NCBI RefSeq assembly: GCF_000308535.1
Contig: NZ_BAFW01000176.1
Location: 1-53,842, forward strand
Source: Nocardia cerradoensis NBRC 101014
GTDB lineage: Bacteria > Actinomycetota > Actinomycetes > Mycobacteriales > Mycobacteriaceae
Reading direction: 5' to 3'
DNA: 53,842 nucleotides
The notes under the pieces: generated by a model
What the model was told of the DNA's origin: nothing
Database searches by the model: none
Seen by the model: only the letters and a program-made list of their open reading frames with translations
Position numbers and translations under genes: made by a program
In this document: piece after piece, positions 35,622 to 43,694 of the stretch
Layout of the letters: each line of letters begins with the position of its first letter
Position numbering within the stretch: the first letter of the stretch is position 1

Positions 35622-36475
35622 CGCGCGGTCCTTCCTTCCGCCAGGCGCTGCCAGTACCGGCTCAGCACCGTGATCGAGACGACCGAGGCGACCACGAACA
35701 GACCGGGGAACACCCCGATCCACCAGGCCCGGCCGACGAGATTGCGTCCCTCCGACAGCATCGAGCCCCATTCGGGCGTCGGCGGTATCACGCCCAGGCC
35801 GAGAAAACTCAGGCCCGCGCCCGCCACGATCGCGGTGCCCACGCCGAGCGTCGCCAGCACCACCAGCGTCGTCAGCGCATTCGGCAAGACATGCCGCAGC
35901 GCGATCCGCGATCGACTCTGTCCCAAGGTACGCGCGGCCTCCACATATCCGCTGTGGCGCACCTCGAGCGCCTGCGACCGAACCAGCCGGGCGTAGTACG
36001 GGATGGTGGCCAGCCCGATGGCGATGGCCGAATTGCGCGCTCCCGGCCCGGATACCGCGATCACCACGAGCGCCAGCAGCATCCCGGGAAAGGCCAGCAT
36101 GGTGTCGGTGAGCCGCATCAGCACCGCGTCCAGCAGCCGCGACGGGCCCGAGGCGAGCAGTCCGATCACCGCGCCCAGGCCGAATCCGATCGCCGTCGCC
36201 GCCACCCCGATGCCCAGTGAAATCCGCGTGGCGTGCACGGTTCTGGCGAAGACGTCCCGGCCGAGTTGGTCGGTGCCGAACAGGTGCTCTCCGCTCGGCG
36301 GGCGCAGGGTCTGACGACGGGCCATCGCGGTGGGGTCCACCCCGGTCACCAGATGCGGCGCCAGCGCGGCGACGACCAGGAAGGCGAAGACGATCGCGGC
36401 GATCCACACCGGCCACGGCACCGATCGCAGTCGGGCCCCGGGACTTTCCCGCAGGACTTCGGACCATCTGCTCAC
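35618..36475 (-). CDS. Peptide-type ABC transporter permease (DppC-like)
   Basis: A 285-residue membrane protein with an N-terminal cytosolic segment, about six helices and the permease EAA-loop segment EAARTLGQSRSRIALRHVLPN that contacts the ATPase. FGTDQLGRDVFARTVHATRIS is typical of DppC/OppC. GTG 36475 overlaps the next permease stop as GTGA, and its own stop overlaps the ATPase start, so the operon is translationally coupled. Confidence 0.92.
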   Translation of the reverse strand: MSRWSEVLRESPGARLRSVPWPVWIAAIVFAFLVVAALAPHLVTGVDPTAMARRQTLRPPSGEHLFGTDQLGRDVFARTVHATRISLGIGVAATAIGFGLGAVIGLLASGPSRLLDAVLMRLTDTMLAFPGMLLALVVIAVSGPGARNSAIAIGLATIPYYARLVRSQALEVRHSGYVEAARTLGQSRSRIALRHVLPNALTTLVVLATLGVGTAIVAGAGLSFLGLGVIPPTPEWGSMLSEGRNLVGRAWWIGVFPGLFVVASVVSITVLSRYWQRLAEGRTAR

Positions 36476-37506
36476 GGCGTTCCCTTTCCGACGGGTTCGG
36501 CATCGGCCACGACCGCGCCCGAAACGGCGACGCTCGCCGGCGCGAGGGCCGGCGTGCGCACCGGACGCGCGCGGGGCGCACGCAGCCGCGGATCGAGAAC
36601 CAGATACAGCAGATCCACCACCAGATTGATCACCACGAACAGCACCGCTGCCAGCAGCACCACCGCGCTCACCACCGGAAAGTCCTTGGTGGTCACCGCG
36701 TTCACGGTGATCCGGCCGATGCCGGGCCGCGCGAACAGCGTCTCCACCAGCACGGTCCCGCTGAACAGCGTGCCGAGCATCCAGCTGGTCATGGTGACCG
36801 TGGCCAGCGATCCGTGGCGCAGCGCGTGGCGCACGCGCAGGCCGGGCTCGGACAGTCCGCGCGCCCGCAGTGTCGCGACGAACGGCTGTTCCAGGGTCCG
36901 GTCCAGATTTCCGCGCAGCACCTGCCCCAATTCACCCGCCATCGGTACCGCCAGGCTCAGCGCCGGCAACACCAGACTCGCCGACCCGTGGTCACCGGCG
37001 ACCGGGAAGATGTGCAGACGGAAGGCGAATGCCGTGATCAGCAGCAATCCCAGCCAGAACGGCGGCAGAGATACCGCGAGCAGTTCCGCGCCGGACACCG
37101 CCGCGCGCACGAACCGCCCCCGGCCGGCCGTCGAGGTCGCCGCGAGCACGGCGACCAGGACGGCGGGCACCAGGGCGCACAGCGCCAGCTCCGCGGTGGG
37201 CCGAAGTTGGCTCAGCAGCAGGCTTTTCACGTCCTCCTGCAACTGATAGGAACGGCCGAGATCGCCGGTGAGCGGACGCAGCACGGTGTGCAGATACTGC
37301 CGCCACACCGGCTGATCGAGTCCCAGATCGGCGGCGATCTGCGCCCGCACCCGCGGCGACGCGCTGGTCTGGGCACCCAGCAGGGTGTCGACCGGATTTC
37401 CCGGCGCCAACCGCAGAGCGAAGAACGTCAGCGTGACCGCGCCCAGCAGTACCAGCGCACCGGTCCAGATCCGGTGGACGAGGATGCGAACCACCTGCCC
37501 GGTCAC
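36472..37506 (-). CDS. Peptide-type ABC transporter permease (DppB-like)
   Basis: A 344-residue permease with the DppB-type N-terminus (ILVHRIWTGALVLLGAVTLTF), the LGLDQPVWRQY periplasmic segment and an EAA-like loop (LRARGLSEPGLRVRHALRHG). GTG 37506 overlaps the binding-protein stop as GTGA. The C-terminus has a Val/Ala-rich extension of about 35 residues after the last helix. Confidence 0.92.
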   Translation of the reverse strand: MTGQVVRILVHRIWTGALVLLGAVTLTFFALRLAPGNPVDTLLGAQTSASPRVRAQIAADLGLDQPVWRQYLHTVLRPLTGDLGRSYQLQEDVKSLLLSQLRPTAELALCALVPAVLVAVLAATSTAGRGRFVRAAVSGAELLAVSLPPFWLGLLLITAFAFRLHIFPVAGDHGSASLVLPALSLAVPMAGELGQVLRGNLDRTLEQPFVATLRARGLSEPGLRVRHALRHGSLATVTMTSWMLGTLFSGTVLVETLFARPGIGRITVNAVTTKDFPVVSAVVLLAAVLFVVINLVVDLLYLVLDPRLRAPRARPVRTPALAPASVAVSGAVVADAEPVGKGTP

Positions 37507-39155
37507 GAGTGCTCCACCCAGGTGTCGTAGAAGTTGCTCCAGCCGTTGGCGTCCAGGCCGAAGCCGTGCACCCGGGCGGCCGCGGTGTAGACACCGGTGA
37601 AGACGTAGATCGGCAGGGCGTACGCCTTGTCGAGGATCAGCTGCTGCGCCTGCTTGTAGGCGGCGGCCCGCTGCGCGGGATCGGCGGTGGCACGGCCCTG
37701 CTGCAGCAACGCGTCCAGTTGCGGGTCGGCCACCTTTCCGTTGTTGGCGCCACCCTTGGCGACCGAGCGGTCCGACTGGTACAGCGTGGCGAGCACATCC
37801 GCATCGGATCGGCCCCAGCTCGCGCCGACCAGGTCGTAGCCGTTGGCGGCGATGATCGTGGTGTAGGTCCCGTAATCGACCGGGGTGAGCCGCAATTCGA
37901 TGCCGACCTTCTTCAGATCCTGCTGCACCGCCTGGGTGACCAGATCCCGGGACTCCCGCACCAGATTCGAGGCGTAGGGCAATACCAGGCCGAACCGGTG
38001 ACCGTCCTTGATGCGATAGCCCTGGGCGTCGCGCCCGGTGTAGCCCAGTTCGTCGAGCAGGCGGTTGGCCTTCGCCACGTCGTAGCCCGGCCGCTTCTCC
38101 ACCGAGGCGTCGTAGCCGGGAGTCGAGGCGGACAGCGGTCCGTACGCGCGCGGGTAGACCCCCAGATAGATGCTGTCGACGATGCCGTCGATATCGATCG
38201 CCGCACTCACCGCCTGTCGCGCCCGGATATCGGAGAACGGCTCCTTCGACTGATTGAAGAAGAACGTGTACGGCGCCCCGGGCGCATCACCGCGAACGAT
38301 CCGGTACGCCGGATCCTGCTGCAGTGCTTGATAATCCGCCGGCGGCGTACCGGCGATCACATCGACCTGCCCACCGCGCAGCGCGCCCGTGCGCACCGCG
38401 TCCTCGGTGAGATACCGGACCGACAATTTGTCCAGATACGCCGGACCGGTGTGCCGCGCGGTCGCCGGCGGCCAGGCGTAGTCCGGATTCCGCTCGAATT
38501 CGATGCCCTGGCCGTGGGTCACACTCAACTCCCGGAACGGCCCGCTCCCCACCGCATAGCGGCCGCCTCCGCACAGCTCGTCCGGGTGTTCGGCCAGCAC
38601 CTTCGGTGAGTAGAACCCCAGGTAGGCGGTGCTGGCCGCCTGCAGGAACGGCGAATACGGCTGGGTGAAGCGGACTCGCACGGTGTGGTCGTCGATGATG
38701 TCGGTGCCGGCGTAGGGCCCGAGCAGACTCGCCGCGTACTGCGATTTGGTGGCCGGCGCGAGAATGTGTTCGAAGTTGGCCTTCACCGCCGCGGCATCGA
38801 ATGGGGTGCCGTCGAAGAATTTCACATCCGGGCGCAATGTGAAGACATATTCTTTACCGTCGGCGGAAATCTTCCACGCGCTCGCCAGCCACGGAGCGAA
38901 GGTGCCGTCGGATTTCTGCGCGACGAGCGAGTCGAATACATTGCGCTGTAGTTCTCCGACGATGTCACCCGGACTGACATGCGGGTCCATGCACGTCGCG
39001 TCGCGGTAGGAGGCGTAGGTCAGCGTACCGCCGGAAACCGGCGTGGCGGATTCGTCGTCCGCGCCGGAACCGCCGGACGAACAGGCTGTGACCAGCGCGA
39101 CCACCGCCATTACTCCCGCGATCGATCCGGAAATCGACCGACTCTTTTTTCGCAT
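37503..39155 (-). CDS. Peptide-type ABC transporter substrate-binding lipoprotein (DppA/OppA family)
   Basis: A 550-residue extracytoplasmic binding protein of the SBP_bac_5 family, anchored as a lipoprotein: a short basic N-terminus (MRKKSRSISG), a hydrophobic stretch and lipobox LVTAC with C25. Mature motifs such as VSGGTLTYASYRDATCMDP and the domain around WKISADGKEYVFTLRPDVKF are typical. ATG 39155 was chosen over in-frame GTG 39158 on SD spacing. It may import a peptide, a metal chelate or a precursor; the ligand cannot be read from sequence. First gene of the operon, divergent from DAHP synthase. Confidence 0.92.
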   Translation of the reverse strand: MRKKSRSISGSIAGVMAVVALVTACSSGGSGADDESATPVSGGTLTYASYRDATCMDPHVSPGDIVGELQRNVFDSLVAQKSDGTFAPWLASAWKISADGKEYVFTLRPDVKFFDGTPFDAAAVKANFEHILAPATKSQYAASLLGPYAGTDIIDDHTVRVRFTQPYSPFLQAASTAYLGFYSPKVLAEHPDELCGGGRYAVGSGPFRELSVTHGQGIEFERNPDYAWPPATARHTGPAYLDKLSVRYLTEDAVRTGALRGGQVDVIAGTPPADYQALQQDPAYRIVRGDAPGAPYTFFFNQSKEPFSDIRARQAVSAAIDIDGIVDSIYLGVYPRAYGPLSASTPGYDASVEKRPGYDVAKANRLLDELGYTGRDAQGYRIKDGHRFGLVLPYASNLVRESRDLVTQAVQQDLKKVGIELRLTPVDYGTYTTIIAANGYDLVGASWGRSDADVLATLYQSDRSVAKGGANNGKVADPQLDALLQQGRATADPAQRAAAYKQAQQLILDKAYALPIYVFTGVYTAAARVHGFGLDANGWSNFYDTWVEHS

Positions 39156-39548
39156 CACACATTCTTTCGTCGGCGCGCCGGGCGCGCATCGGACGGGCTA
39201 CGGGGAATTTCAGTGAAGTCGACGACAGGTCGGCACACAGCTTTTCGCCGAAGGCGGATTCCAAACATTGACAAAAGCTAACCGCTGGGAGCGCGGTAAT
39301 TCGACCGGCAAAAGTCCAGTACAGAAATGCGGAGACGGACCCCAGCCGGGGACCGAACCCGGTCTCCGGTACGGGTCGATGCCCGGAAAACACGCCACTG
39401 GACCCGAACGCAATAGGGCCGTGGCCGGAAGACCGATATTCCCGGCCGAAACAGAATGATGTGCGATCGCAATTCGATCGTTTTCTTCCCGCCTGGCTCG
39501 CACCAATGCTGCTGCCCCAGGGTTCGGCGACCCGAGGAGGCCGACACG
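39156..39548. promoter_or_regulatory. 393-bp divergent intergenic region between ABC operon and DAHP synthase
   Basis: No gene is supported here. It holds an inverted repeat CGGAGAC/GTCTCCG (39330-39336, 39362-39368) enclosing a CCCC-AGCC-GGGG hairpin, and a pair of CGATCG palindromes (39464-39469, 39475-39480). The segment AATTCGATCGTTTTC (39471-39485) resembles one half of the TTCG-N8-CGAA operator. An in-frame extension of DAHP synthase to 39456 is open but lacks an SD, while AGGAGG precedes 39549. Promoters for both directions must lie here. Confidence 0.5.
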
Positions 39549-40604
39549 ATGACCGTCTACGTAGCGCACACCCGCGGCGATATCGATGAAAACCGGTTGC
39601 AGGACCTGCTGTCCCGGATCCGGCAACTGCCCGCCGCCGCGACCACCCGGCGCACCCGCGACGGCTTCCTGATCGTGGCGTGGGGCGCCTCCGGTCCCGT
39701 CCTGGAGGCCGAACTCACCCGCAGTGAGTACGTGACCCGCGTCCTGCCGGAAGGGACGTCGTTTCCGCTCGCGGCGCGGGCACATCGGCCGGAGGGGTCG
39801 GTGGTGCATGTCGGCTCGGTGCCGGTCGGCGACGGCCGGCCGGTGATCATCGCCGGGCCGTGCTCGGCCGAAACCCCGGAGGTGCTGCTGGAAACGGCCC
39901 ATCGGGTCAAGGCCGCCGGCGCGGCCATGCTGCGCGTCGGCATCTTCAAACCGCGCACCTCCCCCTACAGCTTCCACGGCCTCGGGCACATCGGGCTGCC
40001 GCTGCTGCGCGAGGCGCGGGCGCAGACCGGACTTCCGATCGTCACCGAAATCCTCGACGCCCGCGATATCGAGCTCGTCGGCGATGCCGCCGACGTCCTG
40101 CAGGTCGGCGCGCGCAATATGCAGAACTTCAGTCTGCTCACCGAATTGGCGCTGACGGGGCGGCCGGTACTGCTCAAGCGCGGCATGTCGGCGACCGTGC
40201 ACGAGTGGCTCAACGCGGCGGAATATCTGCTCGCGCACGGCAACGACAACGTGATCCTCTGCGAGCGCGGGATCCGCACGTTCGAACGCTCGACGCGGTT
40301 CACGTTGGACCTCAACGCGGTTCCGGTGGTCAAGGAACTGTCCCACCTGCCGATTCTGGTCGACCCGAGCCACGGCACCGGCGCGACGCGATATGTGCCG
40401 CCGATGTCGGCCGCCGCCCTCGCCGCCGGCGCCGACGGACTGATCGTCGAGGTGCACCCGCGGCCGCACGAGGCGCTCTCCGACGGCGCCCAGTCGCTGG
40501 ATCTGGCGCAGTTCGACCGGTTCGGCGCGGATCTGCGCGGGCTCGCGAGCGCTCTCGGCCGTGAATTCGTCTCCGCCCCCGAGCTGCTGGCCGAACTGTC
40601 ATGA
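39549..40604 (+). CDS. aroF: 3-deoxy-7-phosphoheptulonate (DAHP) synthase, type I-beta
   Basis: A 351-residue enzyme that joins PEP and erythrose 4-phosphate, the first shikimate-pathway step. Residues 1-70 form a ferredoxin-like regulatory domain (MTVYVAHTRGDIDENRLQDL), as in Thermotoga-type DAHP synthases that are inhibited by Tyr/Phe. The barrel follows with IIAGPCSAE, GIFKPRTSPYSF, KRGMSATVHEW and DPSHGTG (metal and PEP ligands). SD AGGAGG precedes ATG 39549. The stop overlaps the ammonia-lyase start as ATGA, so the gene probably boosts aromatic amino acid supply for the next enzyme and is a second, pathway-specific copy. Confidence 0.92.
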   Translation: MTVYVAHTRGDIDENRLQDLLSRIRQLPAAATTRRTRDGFLIVAWGASGPVLEAELTRSEYVTRVLPEGTSFPLAARAHRPEGSVVHVGSVPVGDGRPVIIAGPCSAETPEVLLETAHRVKAAGAAMLRVGIFKPRTSPYSFHGLGHIGLPLLREARAQTGLPIVTEILDARDIELVGDAADVLQVGARNMQNFSLLTELALTGRPVLLKRGMSATVHEWLNAAEYLLAHGNDNVILCERGIRTFERSTRFTLDLNAVPVVKELSHLPILVDPSHGTGATRYVPPMSAAALAAGADGLIVEVHPRPHEALSDGAQSLDLAQFDRFGADLRGLASALGREFVSAPELLAELS

Positions 40605-42229
40605 CCACCACGAGTACCGAACTGGTCCTGGACGGCAACGGTCTGCGACTCACCGACGTGGCGGCGGTGGCGCGCCGCGACGCGCCGATCTCGGTGAGCA
40701 TCGCACCGGTGGCCCAGGCCGGGATGTCGGAGTCGGTGCTGCTGAAGAACGAACTGCTGGAAACCGGGATACCGATCTACGGCGTCACCACCGGCTTCGG
40801 CGACAGCGTCAACCGGCAGATCGCACCGTCGAAAGCCGCTGCGCTGCAGCGCAACCTGATCCTGTACCACCTCAACGGCGTCGGGCCGATCGCGACCCCG
40901 GAGGTCGCCCGCGCCACCATGCTGATCCGGGCGAACTGCCTCACCCGCGGGCCGTCCGCGATCCGCCCCGAGGTGGTGGCGACGTTGCTGCGGCACCTCG
41001 ACGAGGACATCCTGCCGCTGATTCCCGAACGCGGATCACTCGGCGCCAGTGGCGATCTGGTGCCGCTGTGCTATGTCGCGGCGGCGCTGATCGGTGAGGG
41101 TGAGGTGCGCTACCGCGGCGAGACCCGGCCGGCGCTCGACGCCTTGCGGGAGGCGGGCATCGCACCGGTCGCGCTGGGCCCGAAGGAGGGCCTGGCGCTG
41201 ATCAACGGCACCTCGTTCACCGCGGCCTTCGCGGCGCTGGCGCTCGCCGACGCGGCCGAGCTGGCCTACGCCGCCGACGTAGCCACCGCGATGACCTGTG
41301 AAGCACTGCTGGGCAACGCTTCACACTTCCATCCGTTCGTACACGCCAACAAACCTCATCCGGGCCAGGGCGCGAGCGCCGCGCTGATCCGGGAACTACT
41401 CGCCGGCTCGAAGCTCACCACCAGCTACGAGGAGATCCTGGTCCGCCGCGACACCCTGGACGGCCGCGGGTTCCTGCTGCTGGACCACCGCATCCAGGAC
41501 AAGTACTCGGTGCGCTGCGCACCGCACGTCAACGGTGTGCTGCGTGACAGTCTCGAATGGACCCGCAGATGGGTGGAGACCGAGATCAACTCCTCCACCG
41601 ACAATCCGCTCTTCGCTTGGGAGACAGGCGAATTGCATCACGGCGGCAACTTCTACGCCGGCCACGTCGGGCAGGCGATGGACAGCCTGAAGGTCGCCGT
41701 GGCCAGTCTCGCCGATCTGCTGGACCGCCAGCTCGCGCTCGTGGTGGACGAGAAGTTCAACGCGGGGCTGACCGCCAATCTCGTCGCTCCGCTGCCGGAG
41801 TCCGACCGGCAGTCCGGTCTGCACCACGGGTTCAAAGGCATGCAGATCGCCGCGTCCGCGGTCACCGCCGAGGCACTCGGCCTCAGCGGTCCGGCGACCG
41901 TGCTGTCGCGCTCGACCGAATCGCACAACCAGGACAAGGTCAGCATGGGCACGATCGCCGCCCGCGACGCACGGACCATCATCGAGTTGACGCGGCAGGT
42001 CACCGCCATCCACCTCATCGCGCTCGCGCAGGCGATCGATATCCGCGGCGCCGCGCAGGCCGCGCCCGCGGTGCGCCGAGTCCACGAACTGATCCGCGCG
42101 CACGTCCCCTTCACCGACCGCGACCGCCGCATGGACCGCGATATCGAGCGGGTCGCCCGGCTGATCGCCGACGGATCGGTGCGCGCCGCCGCCGGCGTCG
42201 CCGATCCCCTGTTCACTCCCCACGGTTAG
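40601..42229 (+). CDS. MIO-type aromatic amino acid ammonia-lyase or aminomutase (EncP/AdmH-like)
   Basis: A 542-residue enzyme with the self-cyclising triad A149-S150-G151 (GSLGASGDL) that forms the MIO cofactor, and catalytic Y60 in YGVTTGFGD. Such enzymes remove ammonia from Phe, Tyr or His, or shift it to the beta carbon. The selectivity pair is Y89-H90, unlike the His-Leu of bacterial tyrosine ammonia-lyase and the Ser-His of histidine ammonia-lyase. The YGVTTGFGD and HLNGVGP segments recall phenylalanine-specific natural-product enzymes. Coupling to DAHP synthase points to Phe or Tyr as substrate; no hut genes are near. Confidence 0.88.
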   Translation: MTTTSTELVLDGNGLRLTDVAAVARRDAPISVSIAPVAQAGMSESVLLKNELLETGIPIYGVTTGFGDSVNRQIAPSKAAALQRNLILYHLNGVGPIATPEVARATMLIRANCLTRGPSAIRPEVVATLLRHLDEDILPLIPERGSLGASGDLVPLCYVAAALIGEGEVRYRGETRPALDALREAGIAPVALGPKEGLALINGTSFTAAFAALALADAAELAYAADVATAMTCEALLGNASHFHPFVHANKPHPGQGASAALIRELLAGSKLTTSYEEILVRRDTLDGRGFLLLDHRIQDKYSVRCAPHVNGVLRDSLEWTRRWVETEINSSTDNPLFAWETGELHHGGNFYAGHVGQAMDSLKVAVASLADLLDRQLALVVDEKFNAGLTANLVAPLPESDRQSGLHHGFKGMQIAASAVTAEALGLSGPATVLSRSTESHNQDKVSMGTIAARDARTIIELTRQVTAIHLIALAQAIDIRGAAQAAPAVRRVHELIRAHVPFTDRDRRMDRDIERVARLIADGSVRAAAGVADPLFTPHG

Positions 42230-42240
42230 GAGCCGTACCG

Positions 42241-43680
42241 ATGTTGCTGTTACGCGATGCGCGCACGCGCGCGAAGAACGAGGCCCTGCTCGACGAACAC
42301 ACCCGCCTGGTTCGCTCGGTTCTCGACGGCACCGCCGACCTCGACGGGGTCCACGCGGCGAAACTGCTGCGAACCGTCCGGGCCGCCGCCGGCTCGCCCA
42401 TGTACGAGGGACGGCTGCCGGCCGATCTGCTCGCCGAGATCGACTCGGGCACAACCATTTCCGACGAGCGAGTGCTCACCGAGATCCTGCCGTCGCTCCC
42501 GCTGCTCGGCAAGCGCGAACTGGGCCGGTTCGGGGCCGAGGCGTTCACCCGGCCGCTGAACGAATTCCTGCACTACTACGAATCCTCCGGCACCACCGGC
42601 GATCCCGCCGCCGCACCGAAGGCGCTGGATGATCTGCTGGTCAATACCGTCAACATCGGCGAGATGTGGGCCCGGCTGCTGCAGCCGAAGGATATCGCGC
42701 TGATCCTGATCAACGCCCCGTTCGCCCCCGCCGCCTACCAGTTCGAGAAGGCGCTGGAATACCTCGAGGTCATGTCGTTGCGGCCCTGGGTGGACAACAT
42801 CACCGGCGACTACACCCGGGTGCTGCGGCTGGTCGACCAGCTCGGTGCGAACGTCTTCGTCGGACCCCCGTCGCGGCTGCTGGAAATGGTGCAGTTCGCC
42901 CACCGCAACGACCTGCCCGCTCCGCGCTTCGATCGGCTGCTGCTGATGGCCGAGCAGACCGGTCCCAGTTTCCGCCGTCACCTCGAACGCCTGACCGGCG
43001 CGCAATCGTACGTATCCTCCTACGGCTCCTCCGAGACCGGAACACCCGCGGTCACCTGTGAGCAGGGTCAGCTCCACCTGCAACCGCAGAGCTTCCTGCT
43101 GGAGTTGGCCGACGACAACGGAATTCGCCGCATCGGCAACAGCTCCGATCGCGGTGAACTGGTGCTGACCACGCTCGATCTGCCCGCCCGGCCGCTGCTG
43201 CGCTACCGCACCGGCGATCTCGTCGAGATCGACGCGACCCCGTGCCCGTGTGGGGTCCGCACCCCGGTCCTGCTCACCCAGGGACGTTCCCAGGACCTTC
43301 TGGTGCTGGACCGCAACGGTATTCGGCAGAACGACCTCGAGGCGGCGGTGTGGGAACAGCCGCTGCCCGCGGCGACGGTATTCAACTACATGGTCGTGGT
43401 GCGCGGCCGCCAGGTCGTCTTCCTGGTCACCTACGACGGCGACCCCGCCGGTCCGTGGACCGACGTGCTGACCGGCCGGCTGCGGGAGCTGTTCGGCCGC
43501 GAGGAAGTGACCGTGCGCCCGGTGCCGGTCCTGCCGCCGCTGGCCTCGCTCGGCCAGTACCTCGGCTGGAAGCTCTCGCGGGTCCTCGACCTCGACGACG
43601 AGAAGAACTGGGACCGGCTGCCCGCCCCGATCGACGCCGTGGTGCGGCAGACGATCGCCGAACTCGCCCCCGGTGCCTGA
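42241..43680 (+). CDS. PaaK-like adenylate-forming acyl/aryl ligase
   Basis: A 479-residue AMP-forming ligase related to phenylacetate-CoA ligase. The P-loop-like motif YYESSGTTGDP (SGTTG at 116-120), the SYGSSETGTP segment and RYRTGDLVEID are present. It would activate an aromatic or acyl carboxylate as adenylate, then as CoA or carrier thioester, or hand it to an amine. SD AGGAGC precedes ATG 42241, 11 bases after the ammonia-lyase. Cinnamate-type or beta-aryl-amino acid products of the lyase are the likely substrates (inference). Confidence 0.87.
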   Translation: MLLLRDARTRAKNEALLDEHTRLVRSVLDGTADLDGVHAAKLLRTVRAAAGSPMYEGRLPADLLAEIDSGTTISDERVLTEILPSLPLLGKRELGRFGAEAFTRPLNEFLHYYESSGTTGDPAAAPKALDDLLVNTVNIGEMWARLLQPKDIALILINAPFAPAAYQFEKALEYLEVMSLRPWVDNITGDYTRVLRLVDQLGANVFVGPPSRLLEMVQFAHRNDLPAPRFDRLLLMAEQTGPSFRRHLERLTGAQSYVSSYGSSETGTPAVTCEQGQLHLQPQSFLLELADDNGIRRIGNSSDRGELVLTTLDLPARPLLRYRTGDLVEIDATPCPCGVRTPVLLTQGRSQDLLVLDRNGIRQNDLEAAVWEQPLPAATVFNYMVVVRGRQVVFLVTYDGDPAGPWTDVLTGRLRELFGREEVTVRPVPVLPPLASLGQYLGWKLSRVLDLDDEKNWDRLPAPIDAVVRQTIAELAPGA

Positions 43681-43694
43681 GGAGACGACGACTC

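Noticed and set aside
33009..35996. 995-codon open frame on the + strand
   Set aside because: It lies opposite the cyclase-family and ABC genes, has shadow-like Arg/His/Gln-rich composition and no motifs. It arises from high GC and codon-position bias.
39275..39290. GCTAACC resembling half of an iron-repressor box
   Set aside because: A single half-site with no symmetric partner.
39330..39375. Possible tRNA T-arm on the minus strand (CCGGG-TTCGGTC-CCCGG)
   Set aside because: A58 of the T-loop is G, and no acceptor stem, D-arm or anticodon arm can be placed around it.
39456..39548. N-terminal extension of DAHP synthase (starts MMCDRNS)
   Set aside because: In frame, but with no SD, and it contains the promoter-like palindromes. 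AGGAGG directly precedes ATG 39549, where the regulatory domain begins.
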